Made by a program: the position numbers and the translations under genes
Shown here: positions 11,401 to 24,060 of the stretch, piece by piece
How positions within the stretch are numbered: position 1 is the stretch's first letter
Layout: each line of letters starts with the position of its first letter
From: Anagrus nilaparvatae
Lineage: Eukaryota > Arthropoda > Insecta > Hymenoptera > Mymaridae
Assembly (NCBI GenBank): GCA_022575985.1
Contig: JAKSXM010000007.1
Span: 72,043,001 to 72,107,000, forward strand
Length of the DNA stretch: 64,000 nucleotides
Direction of reading: 5' to 3'
The notes under the pieces: generated by a model
The model's database searches: none
What the model was told of the DNA's origin: nothing
Seen by the model: only the letters and a program-made list of their open reading frames with translations

Positions 11401-14400
11401 AAAATAACATAGGAGTGCCATCAACCAATCTAAAACAAAATGCAAGTAGCTATGCAAATATATAGAAAAAAAGAAATGATTTAAGATTTATAAAAAACTT
11501 CAAAGTAAAATAAGAAACAAAGGTATAGAAAAATAAATGCATTTATTTATAACGATCAAAGATCACGTAAATTTTCAACTTATTTTACTTTATACTTTGT
11601 TATTTGTTTTTATGAAATAATATATCGACACAATTTATATTAATATTTATTTAAAAAAAAAAGAAATTTTTACATCAATCATGATTTACATGATGAATTT
11701 TTAAATATCACGATTTTTAAATTTAATAATAACGTAGTATATTTTGTAACGAGGGTGTGAAGTTCCGGTATATATTTATATATTAGTTGTAGCAGAGAAA
11801 TTTGTACGGGTGATCAATTTTTTAGGCTTTAAGCATGTCAGTAGTTTGGAAATTTTAGTTTTATACTCTTAAAAATTGGTTTCTTCCGGGTATAGAAACT
11901 TTGAGAATCTTTTGTTTCAAGTCAATTACATTCTATGCTTCAATTTCCGGATTTTTCATTGCATTTCAATCAATAATAACTACTTTTAAATGTTCTTTAA
12001 ACTGCTTCTTATTTTTTTTGTATTTTTATCCAAAATTATCTTTTTTTTTGTTAATTGGATAGATAATATTTTAATTTACTAAAAAAATTTGATTTTTCTT
12101 TAAGTTTTGTTTAAGTTTAAGTTTTAAGTGAAATTTTGATTTTTGATTTTTTGGCAAAGCACGTTTTGAGACTCCAGGAACCGGCGATAATTCACAAGAA
12201 TTAAGACCTAATTTTTTTTTCAAAAATTTTTTCATCAAAAAATCTCAAACTACTTTTTTTTTTTTAATTTGGATGTAATACCTCATTTTTTCCACGAAAG
12301 TACTAATATCTAGAAGTATCGTTTTTACTCGATATCTCGAATCTGATAATTAATTTTTTGAAAATTTTTTCCCCAAAATTTTTGCACAAAAAAATACAAA
12401 AAATATCAAACTTTTTTTTCTTTTTGGACGTAGTACCTAATTTATTTCTATGAAAGTACTAGTTTTAGAAAAATCGTTTATAGTAATTTTTTGGACCTAA
12501 TAATTAATTTTTTCAAAATTATTTTCTCAAAATAAAAAAATAAAAAAAACAGCAGTATTTTTTTTCTTTTGGGACGTAGTACTAAATTTTTTTCTATGAA
12601 AGTACGAATATCTAGAATTATCGTTTTTACAAGGTAAAATAGACCAATAAGAACATTTTGTTATTGTTAATGAGAAACCATAGTGTCAATTACTTGGCAG
12701 TGTTTTTTTAAAATTTAATTTATTTAAAGAAGAATTACTAAATATTTTTATAATTCAAATACCTCTATAAGCTTATCTAAGTAATTAACGACACTATTAT
12801 CAAAACGGTAGCGTGGCCGAGCGGTCTAAGGCGCTGGTTTAAGGCACCAGTCTCCTCGGAGGCGTGGGTTCGAATCCCACCGCTGCCATTTTTTTTTGGA
12901 CACACTCATTGACGAGGCGTCGTAAATTATAAAGTTATATATAAACATTTAATTTGTATTATTTTTTGGCCAATAGAATCAATTATATATAATTTTTGTA
13001 ATATAAATAAATTTATTTGCTTGTTCAAGATTTTGCCCTTTTTTGCCCTTAAAGGGCCAAAGGTTAAAAGCGAATGCTAAAATTTCATTACAAAATTTTC
13101 ACAAATTCTCACGAACATTTTCCGCATTAAAAATGAAAATTGACCCAGTTTAGAGTATGACATGGGGTTTGAAAAATAAAGGTTTGAGATGACACACTAT
13201 TTGTAAATCAAATATAAAAAATCATAACTTAATCTTTTGTTAATTGGGTAGATAATATTTTAATTTCCTAAATTAATTTGATTTTTTGTTAAAATTTAAT
13301 TTACTTAAAGAATTAGTGAATATTTTTACTATTCAAATACCTCCATAAGCTTGTGTTAGTAATTAACGACCCTCTAACCAAAACGGTAGCGTGGCCGAGC
13401 GGTCTAAGGCGCTGGTTTAAGGCACCAGTCTCCTCGGAGGCGTGGGTTCGAATCCCACCGCTGCCAATTTTTTTTTTTTTTTTTTTTTAATTTTTATTAG
13501 TTTTCCAAATAATTGCAAAAAATAAATATTTATTATAAAATTTATAAAATAAATAAAATTTTTTAGTACATTAAATATTATTTATGGTACTGAAAATTTT
13601 AATGGATTTCAAAATAAAAATTAATAAACCATAATTATGATATAAATTTATTGAAAGTTATAAAAATTTAAATAAACTGTTTTTATTATTTTACTTTTAG
13701 TTTTCATTATTTGAATTGTTAATATTTATTTACTTAATATATTTATGTCTGACCAACTCGGACTATTACTACTTATAGCGACATGCGATATAGTAATTTT
13801 AAACAAATAGTAAATTCACACTAGTATTTTTATGAATTCCATAATTAAAAAAAAAAAGTTTTTTCAATAAAATTTAATTTAGTTTATATTTTTAATTCCC
13901 TAAATCGAGTTATTTATGTGGTATGTAAGATTTCTTATAAGATAATAAAATTTAAAAATTATATTTTAAGATTTACTGAAGATAAAAATAAAACAAGTTT
14001 TAATATAATTTAATAGAAACTGACATTTGGAGTACCTATATAATATAACTTAAAGTTGTATGATACCAGATGATATCTATTTTTGGTTTTAACATATTAC
14101 TGAATTATTATTATTTTTACAAAATGCACGAGGTTTTTGTTTGGATTAGCGACCGATTCTATTTTTTATAATCCTATAATTGATTCTAAATATAATATGT
14201 TAGAGATTTACTAATTTTTAATATTTTAATTTTCCGCTGGGAAAATAAAGAAAAATAGTTTATTTTTATCCGAGGCCGCAAAAATAAAGAATGGCCAAGA
14301 TCACACGTAAATTGAAATTTGAAGCGAAGATGGTAAACTGCGATTCGGGGTAATCTTTTTTTGCTCCGAGGGACAAAACGAAATTTTCCTTTCTCAGTGG

Positions 14401-17400
14401 TTATAACTGGAGTATACTCCAGTCAAATCGCGGAGGGGGGGTATATTTTCACTGGCCAACATGAGATTTGCTCTACTATATATTTTTTGGGTCACTGATT
14501 ACGAAAATGGAGTCTTTTCCGGGAGATATTTGCGGAACACCTTTAAATTTGCAAAAACTACCCCCAGAAAGAGGTTTTTTTTATATATCAGCAAACTGAG
14601 TTTCTAGAATTAGCCAAGGATTGGTTTTAGAGAGTTTTTTGGGTCGCTGATCAAGAGTTTGAGGTAATTTTTAATGAATAATTAGAATTTCACCCTTAAA
14701 TTAGCAAAAATTACCCCTAACAGGGGTGCATTTGCAATTTTTGCATTTTAAACGGGGTTATTTTTGCTAATTTAAGGGTGAAATATTAATTATTCATAAA
14801 AAATTCCCCCAGATTCTTTATCAGCGACCCAAAAAACCCGTAAGAACTTAATTAGCAAAAACACCCCTTTTAAAGGTTGTTTTTACTAATTTAAGGGTGA
14901 AATATTAAATACTCATAAAAAATTACCCCAAATTTTTGATTAACGACCCAAGAAACCCTCTTAGACCAATTCTTGGCTAAATCTAGAAATTCAATTTGCT
15001 AATATATAAAAAAAATCCTTTTGTAACTACCTCCAAAACCTACTTTTTGGAGGTAATTTTTGCAAATTTAAGAGTGTTCCGAAAATATCTTCCGGAAAAG
15101 ACCCAAATTTTCGTGATCAGCGACCCAAAAAACATATAGTAGAGCAAATATTAGGTTGGCCAGTGAAAATATACACCCTAAACCGCGATTTGATTGGAGT
15201 AGGGGAGGAACACGTTTTTTTCAATTTCGTTGCGGGGCGAAAAAACTGTTTTCGTTCCGCTAGAAAGAAAAATTTTTTTTACATAACTTGTTTTAAAAAA
15301 TTTAATTACCTATGCCCCTTGGGCCCGTAAGCATTCGCATTTAAAAATAAATTTCAATACGTTAAAAAATAAAAATGAAAATTTAAATAAATGATGTAAA
15401 AATTTTACTAAGATAACGTTTAAATTCATAAATATTCTGAAGACTAAGATTTTATCATAGTGCTCAAGACACTTTTGTAAGCTTGATTATATGATTCGAT
15501 TAATTAAAAAATTCTAAAAAATTCAGCTTGAAGTACCTAAATTATTTTTATTTTGAGCTGAAATTAAAAAAAAGTAGAAGATAATTCAAAAACTTTCTTG
15601 AGCATCAAAAATACCCTAAAATATAACTTTAAGCATAATCAGAAAAGTATAACCATCGATTAATTTACTCAACTTGCTCCTATCTTCCCCTAAATATTTT
15701 TCATTAAAATGATTAAATAAATTACAATGTTATTTACTATTTATTATGCTAAAACCGTATAAAACTTTTGTTATTAATATAATTAAGATAAAAAATTTAC
15801 AAAAAAAATATTTGTCCTTATCAATCACCCCTTTTTTTTGTATAAAAAAATAAACCTTGAATAATCTTATATCATTACTTTAGTTTATTATAGGTGTATT
15901 TTTTTTATTTTATTTTCTATACAACTCTAAGAAAAAAAATCGATCAATTGTTTATCGTAAAAGACCTTCTAAAATAAAATATTATAAATTCTATTTTATT
16001 TACTTTTCTTTCCTTTTTTTTATTTTTCTTTATCAAATATTTTAAACTTATGTGTATAAATTTTTTAGTCACGAAATATTTTAAATTAAATGTATGTATC
16101 AGGTTAAATAAATTATATCAGTGGGGAAGAATCTTTAATTTTTTTTATGAAATTTTAGATAAAGTGAGCTTAAAGTTTTAGAGTTTTACTGATCAGATTA
16201 GATTTCAGATTAAATTTTATCCAAATAATTCCAAAATGCGCTTATTTAATAATTTCTGGTCAAAGATTTATTAAATTGAATTAATCATGCTGCAAAAAAA
16301 TAAAAATTGCCCTGAACGAAAACGTTAAAAAAATTTTCGTTAATAAAATGAGTAAAAAATAAATTTATACACAAAATATCCGATTACAGAAAATGAAAAA
16401 AATTCTGCTTTTGGCGTGTAGAATTTTTTAAGTACAACATTTTTACCAATTCAATAAGGATGTATAAAAAATAGTTGAAAATAAACGAGTCTAGCAGGCA
16501 GAAAAAAGTCTAGTAGAAGAACGCTTAAATAGTCAGGCAATTAAAAATCAGTTAATAAATAAATAATCACCCATGGTAATAACTTTTAAAGTGTCATCGT
16601 GATCGTGCAAGTTGCTGGATTACGATTTTTATATTGCTTAATAAGCAAGGGTGAAATGTTGTAAAAAAATTACAAAGAATTATAAAAAACCTAAGACTTT
16701 TTTATTTCAGGCACGATCACATATTGGGATCTACACTCTCATAAATTGAAAACTATATTATTTATAATGTTTTCATAAATAAGAATTGGGAAAAAATTTT
16801 AATTATTGGATATCTAAAACCAGTGTTTTTGTGATTATTTGACACAACGGAATGAAATTTAGTCTAACTGGAGGAGGCGCAAGTAGATATTCATCGAATT
16901 ATTTTTGATATTTGCAATTTTTTAGTATTTTTTAGTTAATATAAAATTAGTGTTTTTGTGATTACTCGAAAAAAAAATGAATGAAATTATGCCAAACTGT
17001 AGGAGGTACAACTAAATACAATTTGAAAAATTTTGTACCAGATTTTTTTTTGTTTCATCGATTTGTTACTGATATTTTACCATTTTTATCATTTTTTCCT
17101 TAATTTTTTGATATTTAAAACCGGTATTTTCGGCATTTCTCTGCAAGGACTGGAAGAAATCACTTCAAGTTGGAAACCCTGCAACTAGATCTGATTTAAA
17201 AAAAATTGCTCTAGGGGATTTTTGACTCATCGAGTAGTTTTTGAGATCATGAGGATACACCTTTTCGTACATACATCCCTACACACATCAAGGTAATATA
17301 AGCATTTAGAGGCATCGAAATGACCTGGGGACCAAATTTCTCAACGAATTGGACAATTTAAAAACTTTTCCGTTGTTTGAGCTGACAAACTTATAAGGCA

Positions 17401-20400
17401 CGATATCATCTATGTATTGTATACACAGGGTGAATAAAATATATAAAAAATATTACTAACTAAAAATTAAGATTTCAAAAAGTCTAGTTCTGGAAAAAAA
17501 ATAACAATTTTTTCAGCTTAAGATAGAAATCATTCAATCTGGCTTCTCGGATAGACTTCTTTTTTTCTTGCCCAAAAACACAAAATCAATAAAAATCGCT
17601 AATATAGGCGTAAAAGAAAAAAATGTAAAATAAAAATTTTCGCCTTGACGTTGATATTGACTGTATTACATTTAAATATTTAAATTTATCCAAGAAAATA
17701 TATTCATTTACGTGTTGGGTCTGGGTATAAGCCAGCTATATAATAGAAAAACGACATAAAGTAAGTTCAAAGACCTTATACTTTTGGTATATAAAATAAC
17801 CGAGTATATGAGTTGTTTTGTCGAAGGAAAACGTCCTGGTGTGTATAATAACCTGCTGACCTAGTTTTTTTTTTTTCATTTTTATTTTATGCTAAAATAT
17901 ATGATTATAATAATAATAATATATAAATGACCCTCACGCACACACGCAAATATATTATAATACATTCATACTAGAGGGTAAGTAGTTTTTTTGCTTTATA
18001 ACATTTTGAATCCCTTTCCTTATGTTTAATAGCCGATTCAATCTGACGCATTTTTTATACAGGTAGTATACCACTGACTCACGAGCTTGCACGCGAACTT
18101 CGCATATACTATATAGTTATATATACTTCTTCATGACAGTGGCTTAATCTTACTTACTTTTTTTTGTTGAATTTTTTAAAAATTAAGCGTTTCCCCAAAA
18201 TTATGAAACATTTTTTATATTTAAGGTATTTCGCTTACTCGTCGAATTTGTTTTTTTTTATTTTATATTAATTGGTGACATATTTTGCTTATAATTTGAA
18301 GTAATCAGATAAATATTGGTCGTATTAATTTTTCAACTACGGTCATATCTCAGCCAATTAAACCTAATCGAGTTTGATCTGACTAAAATAAAAAAATTAT
18401 TTTTGGTCCCCTCCTAAAAGTCACCAATTTCATAATTTTAAGAACCACGTAAAAAAAGAAATTAACTGTTGATTTATTTTACAATCGATGATAAGATTTT
18501 CATGTGCAATGAACATTTGTTGAAATAATCTTTTTTTGGATATTTGCCAATGTCCAAATATAGTAAAAAAAAAATATAGTTTTATAATCAATTTCGCTTT
18601 TTAAATATATTTAAACTTTTTTTATAAAGTAGAACATGTACGTTAATATGTATAATTAATTATTTTTAATTTAATGAGACTAAAATTATGTCAAATTAAA
18701 TGCCTATTTATTTTAAATTTATTTTTTCATTAAAATTAATGTAAAAAAATCAAAATTTTAAAAAACAATATTTTACCTTAAATTTATAATTAGAGCAAGA
18801 AAAATTATGCATGATATGATAGATAACAAAATTTTTTAATGAATTTTAATTTATTAGTTAAAAATTTGATATTAAATACTGATATTATTAAAAGATAATA
18901 TATTTTATGTATAATAAATGATGTTAAGGTTTTGTAGATGATACAATCTGATTCTATTAAAAAATTTAATAAGATTATTAATTTTACACGATAGTCGTTA
19001 AAATTTTATAGGTTTTTTGGGTGGCTGATCACAAATTTCAGGGTCATTTCTATTAAGAAAGTGCGGAACACTTAAATTTGCTAAAATTATTCCTAAAAAA
19101 AGGTATTTTTGATTATTCGATTTTCAAATGCCCATATTTGGTACATTTGGGTTTTTCGGGTCACTAAACACGAATTTCAGGATCCTGCCTACTAAAAATT
19201 TGCTCTTTACTCTTAAATTAGTAAAAACTAATCCTAGAATGGGTATTTTTGATGTATTTTATGTTTTTGCAAGCTAAAATAGCAAAATTACTTTTGGTTT
19301 AGGAGTAGTTTTTGTTAATTTAAGGTTGAAATATTAATTTTTCAAAAAAAGTCCCTAAAATTCGTGATTAGCACCCCAAAAAACCCAATTGGACCAAATT
19401 TGGAGATTTAAAGTTCGAAGGGTGTTCCACATATTTCTCATAGAAAAGACTCCAGAATTCGTGATGAGCTTCCACAAAATACCTATAGCAGAACAAATTT
19501 GATGATGGCCGAAAACTTGACAACCTAAACTCTATATTGACTGGAATAAATACACTTTAACAAATCTTGATTTTTTCGTTTTTGTAAAGACAGATATATT
19601 GTCCCTGTGAAACTGTCAAAGTAAAATAAAGCTCAAGTTAAAGCTTGAATCCTTAAAAATTTTAATTTAATTTTTTCTTAGCATGATTTTTTTTTTTTTT
19701 TTTTTTAAAGTTTACGAACTTTACAAATCAACGTAAAATAACCCCCCGATGTGAAGCCGACTTTATATATTTTTTTAAAGATTTTCCAAAATTTTAAGTA
19801 AATAGCCATTTTTTTACCTAAAGTCAAAAGATATGCAGTTATATATTCAGGAGCGAGCATAGAAAACAATTTTTTTAAATGGCCTTATGTAAATGTAATC
19901 AATTCCAAAATTGATAACGCGATAACATTTATCATTCCAAAACACAAAATTCGCCCTTTTTACCCCCCCTCGTCCCTAAGATTGATTTCGTCAGACCAAA
20001 AAAATATTTTAATCTTCCTTTTGTCATACCTTCCATATTTAATGAAATATTTTTAATTACGAAAATTTGAAAAATTAAATCTTATTTTAATAAATGTAAA
20101 AAAACTTTTGCATATTTTTTCCATACATATAATGGCTTAATTCTAATGAGTACTTTTCTTTTTATATAATAAAACATTTATTTTAAGAATTTAAGTTACA
20201 TACAAATATTTCAAAAAAAATATTTTATAAAACTTTGTACTCCTTACACGCAAATGCATGTTAAAAATTAAAAAAACAACCTAAACCTGTAGCAATAGAA
20301 CAATAAATTAATTTTTTATTTAAACTGGGGTGTGTTATAGTTAAAAAAAAAATATACAATTTAGATTATAATATTGTAATATGTAATTGAACTAGATAAG

Positions 20401-23400
20401 TTAAAAAAATATAGGTAAATATGCATTGATTTTAAAAAATTTACCAATCAACGAAAAAAGATAATTTCTAATATAATGATTCGTGCATTTCTTAAAAATC
20501 ATGATAAAAGGCTATTAAAATAAATGATAATATGCAAGATTTTATATATTCATATTTTCATAATTTTTTTTTGCATCCGTATGACCTTAATCACATTGAG
20601 TAATTTTTTTTTCTCCTTATAATGAGCTCCACCCTGCACTAATAAATAGGTGTGAATCTTATTTATCATTTTAATTATAGATTTATAATTTAACTTGTAA
20701 ATGTGTATAATAAAATATTTTTTTATTTATTGACTTAGAAATATATATTTTTTGCATTATTTATAATCTGCCATTGAAAAGTGGGAGCATCGAAAATTTG
20801 TGATGAGAATGAACTTTATGTATGTTTTTGGAATGTCTTAATTAATCCGTTTTCACTTTTTCTCTTAATTATAGAGACACAAAATCAGCCCATTTAGAGT
20901 TATTCAAATGAAACCAATGCACTATTTGCTAGTAAACATGATTGGTCAAAAATTTGAGTCTCGCCAACCAAAAAGATTTTATCGCTCTTAAAGATTTTAA
21001 ATACTTTTAATTTTTCAAGTGGATTTTTGATTGTAAAAAATATCCTATGAAACTCGTGCATACATCCAAGGAATTTTTTTAATTTGAAATTTACGCACTT
21101 GTTGCATAATATACTATTCGAAATTACTTACTAGAATTTATCTGTTTGCTAAGGAATCAAGATTTTACATAAATCAATGTTTACAGGTTTGTCATTTATA
21201 TTTTTTAATGAAAATATTAAATTTGCAAGCAAATGAAAAAAACTCCATTTACAAACTTTTTTAAAAATAATTTAATAAGTAAATAAATAATTTTTTGTAA
21301 ATAAATAAGTAAATCAATCAATAAATTTAATGTTAGCACAATTTGCTTTATTTAAATCGAGGTAAACACTAAAAACGTTAATTTGAAATTTAAGTTAAAA
21401 TAAGATATAATTTATCTTATGCAAATAACTTTTACATCTGCAAACTATCTCTCATGTTTAAAAAACTTGATGACTGATAAAAATTTATGCCTTGTTTACC
21501 AAATCTTTTTCATCTGGGGATGTAGCTCAGTGGTAGAGCGTTCGCTTTGCATGTGAAAGGCCCCGGGTTCGATCCCCGGCATCTCCAAGATTTATTTTTG
21601 CATTTTTTTTTTTAATTAATAAAATGCAATTCGTGTTATTCATTGTAATAGTTATTAATTCACATATTTTTCATCCGGGGATGTAGCTCAGTGGTAGAGC
21701 GTTCGCTTTGCATGTGAAAGGCCCCGGGTTCGATCCCCGGCATCTCCAGGATTTATTTTTGCAATTTTTTTTTTCTTTAAATGATTTTAAAAATAACTGT
21801 TCCGAAATAAATAAAATGCCATTTGTGCTATTCATCGTAAAATATATTTTTACGGGTCTTAGAAAAGTTTATTTTAACAAATGCTGCGTATTGAAGCCCC
21901 AATAAGTGTAGCGCCGAGGGACTGTAGTCGCATTTGGAATTATAAATTTTTTTCTACTAACGGGCAATAATTACAACATTCTAAGTTTTAATGACCGTCA
22001 TCATTGCCCTTAGTATAGTAAAAAAAAAAAAGAATCTGGAACTCGTGTTAGAATAGTTTAACCAGCTCGTAGAAATGTTGATTTTGCCAAATGCGATAGT
22101 GCACGTGGCGATTTTGAATGTTTTTTTTTATTTACAAAAGGCAATAATGATGACTTCCAAAAGTTGGAATATAGTTATTATTGCCTGATATGTTTATATA
22201 CCAAATGCGACTATACTAGGTATATGTAATATGCCTTGAACCTACAAAACCAAAATAATATGCCGCATTTGCCAAAATAAACTTTTCTAAGATTTGTTTA
22301 AGAAATTACTATTCAAACGCGAATCTCAGAATTTTTTATTACTACTAAGCAATAATAACCATATCTCAAAATTGAAAAATAGCAATTATATCGTCCTCTA
22401 TAGTAGTTAAATGGATATTAATTACTTCCATTTTCATCCGGGGATGTAGCTCAGTGGTAGAGCGTTCGCTTTGCATGTGAAAGGCCCCGGGTTCGATCCC
22501 CGGCATCTCCAGGACTTATTTTTGCAATTTTTTTTTTTTTTATTTTTAAATTAATCATTGTTTTTTTTGGTGTTTTTTTTTTTAATTATTATTTTTTTTT
22601 TAGTTAGTAAAAAATATATGTAAATATTTCAAGTAATTTATTGAATTAATTTTAAAATAAAAAATATTAATTTTTCAAAAAAATTATTAAAGTTAATTTA
22701 GCATAAAACCATGTTTTGTTAAAATTTTTTTTTACAAATAAGGATAAACAGTAAAAAGATGAAACTTAAAAAATTTACAAATTTTAGAAGTAAAAAAAAT
22801 CAGTATTATTATTTTTAGTATGAAAATATGAAAGTATGAAAAAATTAGGCCCTAAAATAATAAATTTTACTAATGTTAAATTTACTATCAAAAAGTAATG
22901 TAAAATTTAAATGGTATATAAATTCAAAATTTTTTCAGTCACAAAGCAATTTACAAATTTGTGAAATGATCAATATTCTGTAATTCAAAACACAATTTTG
23001 CACTCAGTAAATTCTAAATGAAAGGTAAATGTTTCAAAATCTAATCTAATTATGTAAAAAAGTAATCTTAGCGATTTTATTACAAATGTAAAATAATTTT
23101 GTATACAATTCTGTCCCAGACGCCAGCATTTTATATAAATAGATATCAAAAGTCATTTCACTTTTGAGAAAAATTTTAGCACAATATTATAGAACATTTT
23201 ATATCTCATACGTCTGAAATATACGTTTGAGAGAATTTGATAATACATCAAATCATATAGATTTTACAGATGATATTGAGAAAAATAAATCTTGTAACAA
23301 AGGCAAGATATTTTTTTATGAAAAAAATAGCATTTAAAATTTATTTAAACTCTTAACATCAACACCCTTGTCAGAAAAACTAATTAATAAATGTAAAGAA

Positions 23401-23626
23401 GCAATGGTTTTTAAAACTTTTGTCATTCTATTTATAATTCAGCTTTTTTCCAGCAATTTCAACTGGTTTGTCGTGTGTAAAAATCAATTAATGATTGTCT
23501 ATAAGCATTTTATTGCCAGACACGTAAGTTGGTAAATTAACTTATAGTTTATATAAATTAACCGATTAAAAAAATAAGTAACAATTTTTACCTCGATTCG
23601 GAACGATCTTTCCTTCCCTCGACCAT
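8493..23626 (-). CDS. SAXO/MAP6-like microtubule-associated protein (Mn-type repeats)
   Basis: Seven exons keep one frame: 23626-23592, 10819-10549, 10483-10212, 10139-9778, 9718-9450, 9393-8933 and 8838-8493 (671 residues). The core exon (10139-9778) encodes three degenerate repeats of the form R-R/K-x-S/T-x-L-R/K-M/L-E-G-E/N...T-E...Y: RRSTSLRMEGEMD, RKPSNLKMEGNIDCSTE with YVPF, and RRPTHLRLEGEPF, at about residues 214-310. This pattern resembles the microtubule-binding Mn motifs of SAXO and MAP6/STOP proteins, which stabilise axonemal or cold-stable microtubules. The rest is acidic or Ser/Asn-rich low-complexity sequence, with a more conserved-looking, GC-richer exon (10819-10549) and the C-terminal end CWVTSWHDSIISTL. 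Exon 1 (MVEGRKDRSES, strong start context gcgATGG) is inferred from matching splice phase and raised GC content. If it is wrong, the true 5' end lies elsewhere right of 10819. The acceptor at 10483/10480 is a NAGNAG tandem, so one Gln may be optional. Confidence 0.68.
12100..12720 (+). repeat. Dispersed repeat R with three tandem units of about 140-150 bp
   Basis: Starts with aagtgaaattttgatttttg and ...gcacgttttgaga. It then carries three degenerate tandem units that share ggacgtagtacctaattt and ttctatgaaagtactagttt (starting near 12252, 12411 and 12551). It ends with aaatagaccaataagaacat and tgtcaattacttggcagtg. Both ends recur, split apart, at 43980-44185 and 46020-46210. Confidence 0.7.
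12807..12888 (+). tRNA. tRNA-Leu (AAG), copy 1
   Basis: 82-nt cloverleaf of a long-variable-arm tRNA. The acceptor arms GGTAGCG and CGCTGCC pair fully, with discriminator A. The D arm is TGGCCGAGCGGTCTAAGGC (A box). Anticodon stem CTGGT/ACCAG closes the loop TTAAGGC, giving anticodon AAG, which reads CUU. The variable arm is about TCTCCTCGGAGGC, and the T arm GTGGGTTCGAATCCCAC is the B box. A run of T follows at once as Pol III terminator. No intron. CCA is not encoded, as usual for a nuclear gene. Confidence 0.98.
13385..13466 (+). tRNA. tRNA-Leu (AAG), copy 2
   Basis: Sequence identical through all 82 nt to the copy at 12807, followed by a run of more than 20 T that ends Pol III transcription. 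Its 5' flank (caaatacctccataagcttg, then gtaattaacgac) also matches that of copy 1 with scattered changes, so the pair arose by a local duplication about 580 bp long while the gene itself stayed unchanged. Confidence 0.98.
14268..14370 (+). repeat. Family P half copy (hairpin 1 only)
   Basis: Contains aaaaataaagaatggcc, cacacgtaaatt, gatggtaaactgcgattcgg and a T-run leading to cgagggac. These are the landmarks of hairpin 1 of the copy at 6916, more diverged. It directly abuts the foldback element that starts at about 14405. Confidence 0.65.
14405..15202. repeat. Foldback element with gcgaccc modules (family G)
   Basis: A large inverted repeat. The left arm runs from actggagtatactccagtc to about 14720. 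The right arm starts at about 14741 and ends at ccgcgatttgattggagta. Both arms carry tttgctctactatatatttt or its complement (tatagtagagcaaat), the boundary box gggtcgctgatc / gatcagcgaccc, tccggaaaagac, and the phrase cacccttaaattagcaaaaa / tttaagggtgaaatatt. The right arm has one extra unit of about 120 bp (agcgaccc near 14823 and acgaccca near 14943), so the arms differ in repeat number, like the internally repeated arms of Foldback/FB-type elements. No coding capacity. Confidence 0.75.
16795..17230 (+). repeat. Degenerate tandem repeat, about three units
   Basis: Successive stretches share a sequence like aaccagtgtttttgtgatta, then atgaaatttagtctaactgg, then aggaggcgcaagtaga. The second unit starts near 16944 and a much diverged third near 17110. 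Unit length is roughly 120-150 bp. Function unknown. Confidence 0.5.
18995..19560. repeat. Family G foldback fragment
   Basis: Carries ttttttgggtggctgatcac at the left, several copies of the ttaaatttgctaaaattat / tttgttaatttaaggttgaa phrases inside, and tatagcagaacaaattt with attgactggaataaa at the right. This is the same order as in the foldback at 14405-15202, more decayed and with poorly matched arms. Confidence 0.6.
21516..21587 (+). tRNA. tRNA-Ala (TGC), copy 1
   Basis: 72-nt cloverleaf. Acceptor stem GGGGATG/CATCTCC contains the G3:U70 wobble pair that is the alanine identity element, with discriminator A73. D arm TAGCTCAGTGGTAGAGC, anticodon stem TTCGC/GTGAA around loop TTTGCAT (anticodon TGC), T arm CCGGGTTCGATCCCCGG. 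No intron. T-rich terminator begins within 10 bp downstream. Confidence 0.98.
21677..21748 (+). tRNA. tRNA-Ala (TGC), copy 2
   Basis: Identical to the copy at 21516 over 72 nt, including the G3:U70 pair. The flanks tcatcc on the 5' side and aggatttatttttgcaattt on the 3' side match copy 3 better than copy 1. A 65-codon open frame starting in its T-loop region is an accident. Confidence 0.98.
21850..22300. repeat. Inverted repeat between tRNA-Ala copies 2 and 3
   Basis: The left arm tcttagaaaagtttattttaa followed by caaatgctgcgta pairs with the right arm gccgcatttgcc followed by aaaataaacttttctaaga at about 22262-22296. Between them the phrases gggcaataatt and gcaataatgatga occur in both orientations (near 21962, 22010, 22141 and 22180). 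The element is about 440 bp, has no open frame and belongs to no other family seen here. Confidence 0.7.
22440..22511 (+). tRNA. tRNA-Ala (TGC), copy 3
   Basis: Identical 72-nt gene with 5' flank ttttcatcc and 3' flank aggacttatttttgcaattt followed by a long T run. It is separated from copy 2 by about 690 bp that contain the inverted repeat at 21850-22300, while copies 1 and 2 are only 89 bp apart. Confidence 0.98.
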
Positions 23627-24060
23627 CGCATCGTCGCACTTCGATCGGCGAGGTTCAGCCTCGTCCTTACGTTATTGTAGTATATTTTAAACAATATACA
23701 AAATGCTAAAATTAAACAAAAAATAGAAGAAAAAAAATTAATTAAATAAAATTTGTAAAAAAAATAATAAAATATTTACGTTTAAAAAATTTTATCACTT
23801 TATTTTAAAAAGTTTAAAAAAAAAATAGTCTCGAGGTCGCAAGGTGTATTTCTTACAACTAAAAAAGCTTCTAACAAATACTAAATATATATACCCTTGA
23901 TACACTAGGACTATAATATAAAACCGTTAAAGTCAAAGAGAGGACTTTAGCCTCCCGTCTGTAAAACCTTTAAGACTTAAAATATTTGCATTTCAGCACC
24001 TGCGCACGTTTTCTAATATTATTATTTTTTTCCTTTTATTTAAAATATTTCAATACTCAC

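Larger units (their letters stand above)
10820..23591 (-). other. Proposed 12.8-kb intron 1 of the SAXO-like gene
   Basis: If exon 1 is right, this whole stretch is one intron, with donor G|GTAAAA at 23592/23591 and acceptor TTTACAG ending at 10820. No other exon was found in it. It holds five tRNA genes on the opposite strand and the repeats listed below; the remainder is plain AT-rich sequence with long T and A runs, for instance near 19690-19705. Confidence 0.5.

Noticed and set aside
23592..23660. Reading the GC-rich patch in the frame ATG CGA TGG
   Set aside because: That frame ends in phase 1 and, joined to the exon at 10819, meets a stop; only the frame starting ATG GTC GAG stays open.
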